DNA of 64,000 nucleotides from Rheinheimera pleomorphica (GTDB lineage: Bacteria > Pseudomonadota > Gammaproteobacteria > Enterobacterales > Alteromonadaceae), in contig NZ_SIRR01000012.1 of the NCBI RefSeq assembly GCF_011634895.1, forward strand, positions 62,001-126,000, in the 5' to 3' direction. Below the pieces are notes generated by a model. It was not told where the DNA came from. It saw only the letters and a list, made by a program, of their open reading frames with translations, and ran no database searches. The translations under genes were made by a program, and so were the position numbers. Below are positions 1-8,057 of the stretch, in pieces. Numbering within the stretch: the first letter of the stretch is position 1; every line of letters begins with the position of its first letter.

Positions 1-41
1 GTAGAATGCGTCTCGTGTTAAGGCACATGGCCATAAGCATC

Positions 42-117
42 GCGAGTATAGCTCAGCTGGTAGAGCGCGACCTTGCCAAGGTCGAGGTCACGAGTTCGAA
101 CCTCGTTACTCGCTCCA
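42..117 (+). tRNA. tRNA-Gly (GCC), copy 1
   Basis: Complete cloverleaf of 76 nt including an encoded 3' CCA. The acceptor arms GCGAGTA and TACTCGC pair, the anticodon loop TTGCCAA gives GCC, and a TTCGAAC T-loop is present. It is identical to the second copy at 373-448 and is the first of four clustered tRNAs. Confidence 0.97.
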
Positions 118-147
118 ACTCTTTCAAAGAGAGTGCATTGTTTGATT

Positions 148-221
148 GGCGGGTTGGCAGAGTGGCCATGCAGCGGATTGCAAATCCGTCCACCTCGGTT
201 CGACTCCGGGACCCGCCTCCA
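148..221 (+). tRNA. tRNA-Cys (GCA)
   Basis: Complete tRNA of 74 nt with encoded CCA. Acceptor arms GGCGGGT/ACCCGCC pair and the anticodon loop within GGATTGCAAATCC gives GCA. It lies 30 nt after the first tRNA-Gly, so the cluster is probably one transcript. Confidence 0.96.
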
Positions 222-255
222 TAACACAGTACAATAGCGTAACAAAAAGTTGTCT

Positions 256-342
256 GCCCGGGTGGTGAAATCGGTAGACACAAGGGATTTAAAATCCCTC
301 GAGGGAAACCTCGTGCCGGTTCAAGTCCGGCCCCGGGCACCA
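256..342 (+). tRNA. tRNA-Leu (TAA)
   Basis: Class II tRNA of 87 nt with a long variable arm and encoded CCA. Acceptor arms GCCCGGG/CCCGGGC pair. The anticodon stem AGGGA/TCCCT encloses the loop TTTAAAA, giving anticodon TAA (UAA). Confidence 0.96.
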
Positions 343-372
343 TTACTCAGTAAGAGTAAATACCAGAATTAT

Positions 373-448
373 GCGAGTATAGCTCAGCTGGTAGAGCGCG
401 ACCTTGCCAAGGTCGAGGTCACGAGTTCGAACCTCGTTACTCGCTCCA
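373..448 (+). tRNA. tRNA-Gly (GCC), copy 2
   Basis: Identical over all 76 nt to the tRNA-Gly at 42-117, with anticodon GCC and encoded CCA. It is the last gene of the tRNA cluster and is followed within a few bases by a strong terminator. Confidence 0.97.
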
Positions 449-451
449 AAT

Positions 452-483
452 AAAAAACGCAGCCGATGAGCTGCGTTTTTTAT
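452..483. terminator. Bidirectional terminator after the tRNA cluster
   Basis: The inverted repeat CGCAGC-cgatga-GCTGCG is flanked by an A-run on the left and a T-run on the right. It can end the tRNA transcript on the plus strand and the DASS transporter transcript arriving on the minus strand. Confidence 0.9.
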
Positions 484-495
484 TGCCGTAAGTTC

Positions 496-1932
496 TTAAA
501 AGTTAAAGATAAAACGTGCTAAATACCACACCGCCAGCGTGATCAGCGCTATGGCTACCAGGTTCAACACCAGGCCGGCTTTTACCATGTCGACAATTTT
601 TAATTTGCCTGAAGCAAAAATGATGGCATTGGGCGGCGTAGCGACCGGCATCATAAAAGCGCAACTGGCTGCCACAGCCGCGGGGATCACCAACATAGCG
701 GCAGAGGTATCCAGCGACACGGCTACCGGGCCTAACAGCGGTAAAAAGGCCGCCGCAGTGGCCGTATTACTGGTGATCTCGGTCAGGAAAATAATGACGC
801 TGGTCACTAGCACAATCAATAGCAACAGATTAACGCTGCCAAGCATACCAATTTGTGACGCGATATAAGCTGATAATCCTGAGTTATCAATTTGGCTGGC
901 CAGCGTCAGGCCGCCGCCAAACAGTAATAGCACACCCCAGGGTAATTTATGGCAGTCTTCCCATTGCAAAATGCGTTGACCGGTTTTTAACGACACCGGC
1001 AAAATAAACAATAAACTGCCGGCAAACACAGCGATCAGCGTATCGTCCAGTTTAATGCCACTTAGGCTGCTCAGCGGGCTGCGAAAGATCCAGCAACAGG
1101 CTGCCAGTATAAAGACCAGCAACACCAGTTTCTCGGCGTTATGCATAGCACCAAGGGCACTGAGTTTTTGCCGGTATAAGCTGCGACTGTCAAGGGTTTT
1201 AACCTTATCCAGTCTAAAATGCAGCTGCGTTAGCCAAAACCAGCACACCAGCAATAAACTTACCGACAGCGGCACACCAAACAACATCCAGTCGCTAAAG
1301 CTAAGTTGCAGCTGATAGCTACGCTCCAGATAGGCGGCTAATAACGCATTAGGCGGAGTGCCTATTAAGGTTGCTACGCCGCCAATACTGGCAGCATAGG
1401 CGATGGCCAATAATATGGCTTTGGCAAAATTATCTTCGCTGATGCCTTGTTCCTGTTGCATGGCAATAATGGATAAGCCAATGGGTAACATCATTACTGC
1501 TGTGGCGGTATTTGACATCCACATCGACAAGAATGCGGTAACCAGCATAATACCGGCAATTTGTTGGCTGGGTTTGCTGCCAACCAATAGCATGGTCAAA
1601 AGCGCGATGCGTTTATGCAGGTTCCAGCGTTCCATGGCGATGGATAACATAAAACCACCAAGGAACAAAAAAATCAGCGGATGGGCATAAGGTGCCGTGA
1701 CATTGCCAATACTGTCGAGGCTTAATAACGGAACGATGACAATTGGCAGCAGAGCAGTAACCGGTATTGGTACCGGCTCGGTGATCCACCATAGCGCCAT
1801 CCAGGCTGTCAGTCCGCTGATCAGCCAGGCATTTTCTGACATGCCGTTAAAGGCGGGTTCAGTTAACAGCACCAGCAGAAATAGTGCCGGGCCGGTCAGC
1901 AAAGCAACATAGAACGGCAGCTTGAATTGCAT
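496..1932 (-). CDS. DASS/SLC13 family anion:sodium symporter
   Basis: A 478-residue polytopic inner-membrane protein of the divalent anion:sodium symporter family, which imports dicarboxylates such as succinate, or sulfate, with sodium. The two inverted-repeat signature segments are visible: SNTATAVMMLPIG near residue 140 and ITSNTATAAAFLPL near residue 390, each followed by a GTPPNA or ATPPNA segment that forms the substrate/sodium site. Hydrophobic segments cover almost the whole chain and the length is normal for bacterial members. It is the downstream gene of a probable two-gene unit with rluF, separated by 21 nt. The substrate cannot be read from the sequence; a C4-dicarboxylate is the usual guess for this subgroup. 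Confidence 0.88.
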   Translation of the reverse strand: MQFKLPFYVALLTGPALFLLVLLTEPAFNGMSENAWLISGLTAWMALWWITEPVPIPVTALLPIVIVPLLSLDSIGNVTAPYAHPLIFLFLGGFMLSIAMERWNLHKRIALLTMLLVGSKPSQQIAGIMLVTAFLSMWMSNTATAVMMLPIGLSIIAMQQEQGISEDNFAKAILLAIAYAASIGGVATLIGTPPNALLAAYLERSYQLQLSFSDWMLFGVPLSVSLLLVCWFWLTQLHFRLDKVKTLDSRSLYRQKLSALGAMHNAEKLVLLVFILAACCWIFRSPLSSLSGIKLDDTLIAVFAGSLLFILPVSLKTGQRILQWEDCHKLPWGVLLLFGGGLTLASQIDNSGLSAYIASQIGMLGSVNLLLLIVLVTSVIIFLTEITSNTATAAAFLPLLGPVAVSLDTSAAMLVIPAAVAASCAFMMPVATPPNAIIFASGKLKIVDMVKAGLVLNLVAIALITLAVWYLARFIFNF

Positions 1933-1953
1933 AAGTCGTTTTACCTGTCACTG

Positions 1954-2712
1954 TTAGTCATCAAAGCTATGGTTGCTCGTACCTGGCTCAGCGGTTTTGC
2001 TGGAGCTGAGTAGCTGTGCCTCGAGCATACGGATTTCGACATCGTCCAATAAACGCCATTGGCCTGGCTTTAGCCCGGCCAGACGGATATGCATAATGCG
2101 GGTGCGTTTAAGCGTTTGCACCTCGTAACCCAGATATTCACACATCCGGCGGATCTGGCGGTTAAGCCCCTGCGTTAAAGTAATATTGAAGCTCTGTTTT
2201 GATTTTTGTACCACGCTGCAGGGCAGGGTGACGGTGTCTAAAATAGGCACTCCGCGGCTCATCTGCTGAATAAAGCGTTCAGTAATCGGTTTATTGACGG
2301 TGACAACATATTCCTTGTCATGGGCATTACCGGCACGCAGAATTTTATTGACGATATCGCCATCATTGGTCAGAAAAATTAAGCCTTCCGAGGGCTTATC
2401 CAGGCGGCCGATGGGGAAAATACGTTCGGGGTAGCGGATAGCATCAATAATATTGCCATGGATATGCCGCTCTGTGGTACAGGTAATGCCGACCGGCTTA
2501 TGGTATGCCAGATAGACTCTTTTCGGTTTAGCCTTTAGTGGCTTCCCCTGTACTAAAACCTGATCGTGCTCGCCGACTTTCAGGCCGACCGGCGCAACGG
2601 CGCCGTTTACGCTAACCTGACCGGTTTCAATCAATTTATCTGCTTCACGCCGTGAACACAGGCCGGTATCACTGATAAATTTGTTTAGTCGGTATAATTG
2701 GGTATCAGACAT
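1954..2712 (-). CDS. rluF: 23S rRNA pseudouridine synthase RluF-like
   Basis: A 252-residue RsuA/RluB/E/F-family pseudouridine synthase. An N-terminal S4 RNA-binding domain (residues about 8-65, with LCSRREADKLI) precedes the catalytic domain. The catalytic motif GRLDKPSEGLIFLTNDGD near residue 101 carries the active-site aspartate and is typical of RluF, the enzyme that isomerises U2604 of 23S rRNA. The later motif GLNRQIRRMC is the conserved C-terminal family motif. The protein is slightly shorter than E. coli RluF (290 residues from memory) because it lacks a long basic tail. It is upstream of, and probably cotranscribed with, the DASS transporter. RluB or RluE would be the alternatives, but the KPSEGL form favours RluF. 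Confidence 0.87.
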   Translation of the reverse strand: MSDTQLYRLNKFISDTGLCSRREADKLIETGQVSVNGAVAPVGLKVGEHDQVLVQGKPLKAKPKRVYLAYHKPVGITCTTERHIHGNIIDAIRYPERIFPIGRLDKPSEGLIFLTNDGDIVNKILRAGNAHDKEYVVTVNKPITERFIQQMSRGVPILDTVTLPCSVVQKSKQSFNITLTQGLNRQIRRMCEYLGYEVQTLKRTRIMHIRLAGLKPGQWRLLDDVEIRMLEAQLLSSSKTAEPGTSNHSFDD

Positions 2713-2812
2713 AGGGGAACAACAATCCGTAGCGGGCTAATAATGCCGATAGTGTAGGGGTTCAGGCTTTTTTTCGCTACACTGGCGGCGAATTTCATTA
2801 TTAGGAGACCCT

Positions 2813-3772
2813 ATGATCCCTTTAGCACAACACCTTCCTGGTGTCAGTTCACTGGCATTTGGCTGTATGGGGCTGGGCGGTAGCTGGGATGACAGCGTTA
2901 TCACCGAACAGAGCCAGCGGCATGCGTATTCTGCTATTGATGCTGCGTTAACGCACGGTATCAATTTTTTTGATCATGCCGATATTTACACCCGGGGTAA
3001 GGCAGAGCAGGTGTTTGGCCGTTATCTGCAGCAGGCTCCGGCGGCCCGGGCTAAGATGTTTATTCAAACCAAATGCGCCATTCGCTTTGCCGATGAACAG
3101 GGCCCCGGGCGCTACGACTTTTCAGCTGACTATATTATCCACTCAGTAGAGCAGAGCCTGCGCCGGCTAAACACTGACTATCTGGATTTATTATTATTAC
3201 ACCGGCCCGATCCTCTGATGCAACCGGAGCAGGTCGCCCAGGCGTTTACGCAACTGCAACAACAAGGCAAGGTGCGCCATTTTGGTGTCTCTAATATGGG
3301 CTGGGCACAGATGCAGTGGTTACAAACTGCGCTGGGACAGCCGTTGTTAGTTAATCAGTTACAAATGAGCCTGGCAGATATCGACTGGCTGGAGGAAACG
3401 GTGCTGACCGGCATGCCACAGGGGCAGCAACATCACTTTGGTTATGGCACGGTGGAATATTGCCAGCAGCACGGCATACAGCTGCAAAGTTGGGGCAGTC
3501 TGGCAAAAGGTATTTATAGTGGTGCATCCTGCCAAACAGCCGCACAGCAAGCGACCGCCGCTTTGGTTGCACAACTGGCTGAGCAGTATCGGTGCAGCCG
3601 TGAAGCCATAGTGCTGGCCTGGCTAATGCGCCATCCCGCTGCGGTGCAACCGGTGATAGGTACGGCCAATGCTGCCCGAATAGCGGCTTGTGCAGAAGCA
3701 ACAACCATTAGCCTTAGCCGCGAACATTGGTATCAGCTGTACGTTAGCCGGCGCGGGCAACCGCTGCCGTAA
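2813..3772 (+). CDS. Aldo/keto reductase, YdhF-like
   Basis: A 319-residue NAD(P)H-dependent oxidoreductase with a TIM-barrel AKR fold. The N-terminal strand LAFGCMGLGGSW, the segment NFFDHADIYTRG with the conserved Asp54 and Tyr59, the catalytic lysine in IQTKCAI, and the histidine in LLLLHRPDP make up the expected tetrad. The closest family I recognise is E. coli YdhF. A good ribosome binding site (AGGAG) lies 7 nt before the ATG. The gene diverges from rluF and converges on the tubulin-like gene. The physiological substrate is unknown; members reduce aldehydes and ketones in the cytoplasm. Confidence 0.88.
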   Translation: MIPLAQHLPGVSSLAFGCMGLGGSWDDSVITEQSQRHAYSAIDAALTHGINFFDHADIYTRGKAEQVFGRYLQQAPAARAKMFIQTKCAIRFADEQGPGRYDFSADYIIHSVEQSLRRLNTDYLDLLLLHRPDPLMQPEQVAQAFTQLQQQGKVRHFGVSNMGWAQMQWLQTALGQPLLVNQLQMSLADIDWLEETVLTGMPQGQQHHFGYGTVEYCQQHGIQLQSWGSLAKGIYSGASCQTAAQQATAALVAQLAEQYRCSREAIVLAWLMRHPAAVQPVIGTANAARIAACAEATTISLSREHWYQLYVSRRGQPLP

Positions 3773-3780
3773 TGCAGCTC

Positions 3781-3813
3781 GGATACAGGCTTAGCATCGC
3801 TAAGCCTGTATCC
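3781..3813. repeat. Perfect 15-bp hairpin between convergent genes
   Basis: The two arms GGATACAGGCTTAGC and GCTAAGCCTGTATCC are perfect inverted repeats separated by only ATC. The hairpin sits between the stops of the aldo/keto reductase and the tubulin-like gene. There is no T-run on either side, so it is not a textbook intrinsic terminator, although it probably protects or ends one of the transcripts. Confidence 0.75.
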
Positions 3814-3826
3814 AGAGTCCCGTTGG

Positions 3827-6007
3827 TTAGTCTGTCGCCGCCGTTTTTTTCTGGCTTTGCGGATTAAGCGAAATAACTTTTGTTTTGCTGATTTTGTGCC
3901 GGTAAATTTCGCGTAGGTATTTAATCGCCTTTTTCACACTGTCACGGCTTAAACGAATGTCATTAATAGAGACAAATTTATCTTTATTATGAATAAGTTC
4001 GCGGTACTTTTTCTCGTACATTGGTTTAATGGCATACCAGTTGGTGTCGAGAATTTTGGCCGGATTTTCAAATTCATGTAGCATCTCATCCAAGCTGTTT
4101 TCGTCAAATTGATCGGAACGAATAAATTCTAGCATTGCCTGATCAAGTTGCTCATCAAAACGGTAGTTGTCTTTGGCAAAACAGCGCTTAATAAAGGCGA
4201 CAATTAAGGTTAAAAAATCATCACTTAAACAAGGGCTTTTTACGATCAGGGTGGTCAGCGATATATTGGCAGAGGCACCGATAACCAGAGCATAGCGTTT
4301 TAAGGTGGTGTTAGGGAACAGCGCATTGAGATGCGATTTTAGCCGGTTTAAATCCATGTACGATAATTTGTAGTCTTTCGGCAGCGATACAATAGACACT
4401 ACCGACGAGCAGTTTTTGAAAAAGTGTAAGTCTTTTAACTCGGCAGCGTTATAGCCATTTTTTACGTAATTGGCCAGGGTTTCCCGGTAGCGGCCAGACT
4501 CTATTGGCAGCAAGCTAATGCCTTCAATTGCCTGGGTCACTTTATTAAAATGCGGCAAGTCAATTGAGCGGAAAAATAAGTCATCAATGTTTAGCCCGCC
4601 TGCGCTTTTATCAAACATTTTCAGCTTCTCTGCGCTACCATTGTCGGACGGTACCACCGATTCGGCATACGCCACGGCAACCGGGCCGGCCAGGCTCATA
4701 AATAAATCATTGGCATCCAGCCGTATTGTTTCACCAATATCAATACCGGCACGACGGAAGTAGTTTTCGTCATAATCGGTGGTTACTGCCTGGGCCGTTA
4801 AAATATTAAAAATCTGCTGCGAAATATATTGGTTAGCGTATTTCTCCATAGCGTTGACATCAATATGCTGAATACCGCCATCGTCGGTTTCTTCGGCGTA
4901 GCGCATAATATCATTGGATATCAGCATCATTGCATTCCAGGGCCGGATGCGGTGCATAACGCTTGATTCACTGCTGTCTTCGTTGTCGAAGTTATAAGAG
5001 AAATCCCACTCTTCAGCCAGATATTTACATAGTAAGCGGCCGGCATTGATATGCAGTGCTTCAGACATCTCAACGCCGTGGTCAGAAATATTCGGTAAAA
5101 TGCAGATGCCACTGGTAAAGATAGGTTCGAATACAAAGGAGTGGCCGCGGTTTTCTTCGTCTTCGGCCAGCATACGGGTGTCGAAGGTTTTGCTCATGTA
5201 AGCATATTGCTGCGCCAGGCCAAACTCGGATGCCATACCTGAGCCGGTACCCCCACCAGCACTAAAAATATAAAAGTACAGCCGTGACTGATTGGCTTTA
5301 ATACCGCAAGAATCTATCAGGTAAGAGTGGATAAACTTCCAGTCGGTGTTGGCAAAACGCTGGGTGTCTTTATTAAGGATAATTTTAGCCAGATACTGGC
5401 CCAAAATAGGGGCGTTACCGGCACCACCGGCATGCACCTCTGATAAATCCATAATTTTCATTTTGGTGTAGTCGTGCAAAAAGCCGCTTTTTTCGCCTTT
5501 ATGCGAAAAGCGAATGCGGCCTTCAATGTCTTTATCCAGATCGCCGAGCATCACCAGCGGTTCAATTAAAAATACCGGCTTAACCGCTTGTTCACTCGAC
5601 AGGTGCAGGCTGCGTTTTATCCAACGCATCGGCCGGTATTCCTGTTCCCGCGTTTGCTTTTCTTCATTGTTGAATTCGCTGAGATAAAAATTGCGGGCGT
5701 TGTATACCAAAGACGCGACATCCAGCGCGATATTGGAACCGCAACGGCCAAGGCCAATTAAGCAAACAGACGGAAAATGCTGTTGTTTGCGGCTTTGGAT
5801 CTCGTTATCAGGATTGGTCACCGGAAACACGCTGCTACGCAGTGCATCAAGATTAGTCAGGATTTTATTCAGATCACGTTCGGTAAAGTACATATAACGA
5901 TCACTGGCAAAAGAAGGAGTTAGCGCCGTTGCCGGAGACTTTTTAATTGCCGTTTTTACAACTACATCATCTTGCGGATTAAGTTCGGTTTTTATTTTAT
6001 TGTTCAT
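3827..6007 (-). CDS. Large tubulin/FtsZ-like GTPase-domain protein of unknown role
   Basis: A 726-residue cytoplasmic protein. After an N-terminal extension of about 80 residues, a glycine-rich loop VCLIGLGRCGSNIA starts a Rossmann-like domain. The tubulin signature loop follows as SAGGGTGSGMASEFG (GGGTGSG at residues 251-257). A segment RLDANDLFMSL at 429-439 lines up with the FtsZ T7 loop and keeps both acidic residues (Asp431, Asp434), though the usual first Asn is Arg429. It is therefore probably an active GTP-binding, self-assembling protein. It is much larger than FtsZ or TubZ, with a C-terminal region of about 200 residues that I do not recognise. It appears monocistronic, about 215 bp downstream of the ETF-QO gene on the same strand. 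It is not the division ftsZ, which lies in the dcw cluster. Confidence 0.72.
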   Translation of the reverse strand: MNNKIKTELNPQDDVVVKTAIKKSPATALTPSFASDRYMYFTERDLNKILTNLDALRSSVFPVTNPDNEIQSRKQQHFPSVCLIGLGRCGSNIALDVASLVYNARNFYLSEFNNEEKQTREQEYRPMRWIKRSLHLSSEQAVKPVFLIEPLVMLGDLDKDIEGRIRFSHKGEKSGFLHDYTKMKIMDLSEVHAGGAGNAPILGQYLAKIILNKDTQRFANTDWKFIHSYLIDSCGIKANQSRLYFYIFSAGGGTGSGMASEFGLAQQYAYMSKTFDTRMLAEDEENRGHSFVFEPIFTSGICILPNISDHGVEMSEALHINAGRLLCKYLAEEWDFSYNFDNEDSSESSVMHRIRPWNAMMLISNDIMRYAEETDDGGIQHIDVNAMEKYANQYISQQIFNILTAQAVTTDYDENYFRRAGIDIGETIRLDANDLFMSLAGPVAVAYAESVVPSDNGSAEKLKMFDKSAGGLNIDDLFFRSIDLPHFNKVTQAIEGISLLPIESGRYRETLANYVKNGYNAAELKDLHFFKNCSSVVSIVSLPKDYKLSYMDLNRLKSHLNALFPNTTLKRYALVIGASANISLTTLIVKSPCLSDDFLTLIVAFIKRCFAKDNYRFDEQLDQAMLEFIRSDQFDENSLDEMLHEFENPAKILDTNWYAIKPMYEKKYRELIHNKDKFVSINDIRLSRDSVKKAIKYLREIYRHKISKTKVISLNPQSQKKTAATD

Positions 6008-6222
6008 TTGGCTACTTCCTGTCTCTGGCGAGGCGTTACTGCACGTTAATCAAATACGGTCAGTACTAAAGGTAGTTGCTGGCGAAAATTAAGGCAATGA
6101 AAAAAACAAAAATGTGCGTTGATACAACGATGAAAGGCTATAAAGTGCGGTTTTAAAACAAAGACTTAGCATAGTATGCCCGATAACAGCTGCTGGCTGC
6201 ACCGGGCATTATTATATCTTAC

Positions 6223-7872
6223 TTACATATTCGGATAGTTCGGGCCACCGGCGCCTTCCGGGGTTACCCAGATGATATTCTGTGACGGATCTTTAATATC
6301 ACAGGTTTTACAATGTATGCAATTTTGCGCGTTTATTTGCAACTTAGGTTCGTCGTTTTCATCCTGCACAATTTCGTATACGCCCGCCGGACAATAGCGC
6401 TGCGCCGGTTCATTGTATTTTGCCAGATTGACGCTGATCGGAATTTGCGCATCTTTTAGTTTTAAATGACAAGGCTGCTCTTCTTCATGATTCGTATTGG
6501 ACAAATACACAGAAGATAAGCGGTCAAAACTTAATACATTATCCGGTTTTGGGTAATTAATGGGTGCCGCTTCGCTGGCCAGTTTTAACTGCGCATGATC
6601 AGGACGTTCGTCTTTTAGCGTAAACGGCAATTTGCCGGCAAACCAGTTTTGTTCCAGCGTGTTAAAGGCTCCACCCCAAAAGGTGCCGAATTTATGGATC
6701 GCTGCGCCAAAGTTACGCGAGCGGTACAGCTCGTCATATAACCAGCTGCTTTTTATTGCATCGGCAAAGGCGGTTAAATCGCGCCCGCCGGTATCATCCT
6801 GCATTAGCGCGTCAAACAGGGTGTCAGCAGCCAGCATGCCGGATTTCATCGCGGTATGGTTGCCCTTTATTTTGGCAAAATTTAACGTGCCGGCATCACA
6901 GCCCACTAATAAACCGCCATTAAAGCTCATTTTCGGCAAGCTGTTTAAACCGCCTTTGGCAATAGCCCTGGCGCCATAGCTTACCCTTTTACCGTTTTTC
7001 AGATACTGGCTTATCACCGGGTGGTGTTTATAGCGTTGAAACTCTTCAAACGGGCTCAGATGCGGGTTACTATAGTTCAGGTCAACAATCAGGCCTACGA
7101 CAATTTGCTGGTTTTCAGCATGGTACAGATAGCCGCCACCATAGGCGTCGTTGTTTAGCGGCCAGCCGGCAGAGTGCACTACCAAACCGGCCTGATGCTG
7201 CTGTGCCGGCACATCCCAGATCTCTTTAAAACCCAGCGCATAATGCTGTGGCGACTTGTCTTTATCCAGCGCAAAGTGCTGAATAAGCTGTTTACCTAAA
7301 TGGCCGCGGCAACCTTCAGCGAACACGGTATATTTAGCACGCAGCTCCATGCCGGGGACAAAGCTGTCTTTGGGCTTACCGTGTCTATCCAGCCCCATAT
7401 CGCCAATCAGTATGCCTTTGACAATATTGTCTTCAATTAATACTTCACTGGCGGCAAAACCCGGGAAGATTTCAACGCCCAATTGCTCTGCCTGCTGTGC
7501 CAGCCAGCGACACAAATTAGCGGCAGATACAATATAGTTGCCGTGGTTATGCATGGTTTTCGGCACCAGCAAGCCAGGCAATTTAGTCGCGCTATCGCTG
7601 CTGCGAAACAGGTAAATATCATCCTGGGTTACGGCGGTGCTGACCGGAGCACCTAATTGTTGCCAGTCAGGCAGTAATTCGTTGAGGGCGCGGGGTTCAA
7701 ACACGGCACCGGATAAAATGTGCGCGCCCACTTCAGAGCCTTTTTCTACCACACAGACAGTCAGTTCTTTGGCCGCCGCTTTGGCTTGTTGCATCAATCT
7801 GATGGCCGTTGACAGTCCGGCCGGACCGGCACCCACGATCACTACATCGAATTCCATTGATTCTCTTTCCAC
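6223..7872 (-). CDS. etfD: Electron transfer flavoprotein-ubiquinone oxidoreductase (ETF-QO)
   Basis: A 549-residue inner-membrane-associated flavoprotein that passes electrons from reduced ETF to ubiquinone. The FAD motif VVIVGAGPAGLS is at residues 10-21, and the C-terminus holds the 4Fe-4S cluster ligands (YCPAGVYE and NCIHCKTCDIK). The open frame extends upstream, but the GTG at 7872-7870 is preferred: the motif AGAGGT lies 7 nt upstream and the product then begins VERESMEFDVV, matching the family N-terminus. The upstream extension is hydrophobic and overlaps the operator region. It diverges from etfBA with palindromic operator-like sites between. The partners are EtfAB and the acyl-CoA dehydrogenases of fatty and branched-chain acid oxidation. 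Confidence 0.95.
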   Translation of the reverse strand: MERESMEFDVVIVGAGPAGLSTAIRLMQQAKAAAKELTVCVVEKGSEVGAHILSGAVFEPRALNELLPDWQQLGAPVSTAVTQDDIYLFRSSDSATKLPGLLVPKTMHNHGNYIVSAANLCRWLAQQAEQLGVEIFPGFAASEVLIEDNIVKGILIGDMGLDRHGKPKDSFVPGMELRAKYTVFAEGCRGHLGKQLIQHFALDKDKSPQHYALGFKEIWDVPAQQHQAGLVVHSAGWPLNNDAYGGGYLYHAENQQIVVGLIVDLNYSNPHLSPFEEFQRYKHHPVISQYLKNGKRVSYGARAIAKGGLNSLPKMSFNGGLLVGCDAGTLNFAKIKGNHTAMKSGMLAADTLFDALMQDDTGGRDLTAFADAIKSSWLYDELYRSRNFGAAIHKFGTFWGGAFNTLEQNWFAGKLPFTLKDERPDHAQLKLASEAAPINYPKPDNVLSFDRLSSVYLSNTNHEEEQPCHLKLKDAQIPISVNLAKYNEPAQRYCPAGVYEIVQDENDEPKLQINAQNCIHCKTCDIKDPSQNIIWVTPEGAGGPNYPNM

Positions 7873-7942
7873 CGCACTGACCTCTTGGAGTTTATTATTT
7901 ACAGCATTTGCTGCTTTTATCATGCTGTTTAGGGTATTGCAG

Positions 7943-7960
7943 GTTGACGTTAACGTCAAC
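7943..7960. promoter_or_regulatory. Perfect 18-bp palindrome, LiuR-like operator
   Basis: GTTGACGTTAACGTCAAC is a perfect 18-bp palindrome 71 bp upstream of the ETF-QO start in the divergent etf control region. The core TTGACGTTAACGTCAA resembles the recognition motif I remember for LiuR, a MerR-family regulator of branched-chain amino acid catabolism in gammaproteobacteria. The regulator assignment is inference. Confidence 0.65.
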
Positions 7961-7995
7961 AGTAAGTAGATTGTGGCAAACCACACTATTATAGC

Positions 7996-8011
7996 TTTAC
8001 CTTAACGTAAA
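7996..8011. promoter_or_regulatory. Second LiuR-like operator before etfB
   Basis: TTTACCTTAACGTAAA is a 16-bp inverted repeat with one broken pair, 47 bp upstream of the etfB start. It shares its layout with the palindrome at 7943-7960 and with the site before the BCKDH operon at 25726-25741. The divergent promoters therefore probably each have a site. Confidence 0.6.
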
Positions 8012-8057
8012 CCTGCAGCGAATACGGGGTATTTTGCAGGAAAAGAATGAGGATCTT

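Noticed and set aside
6-453. Open reading frames on both strands across the tRNA cluster
   Set aside because: They lie over four clear tRNA genes and have no ribosome binding sites or family similarity.
1-500. Integration site for a mobile element at the tRNA cluster
   Set aside because: No integrase, attachment repeat or foreign gene is present next to the tRNAs; the downstream genes are ordinary chromosomal ones.
6178-6213. Possible terminator (TGCCCG...CGGGCA) after the ETF-QO gene on the minus strand
   Set aside because: The stem is interrupted, the loop is large and there is no T-run in the right direction; support is too weak to call.
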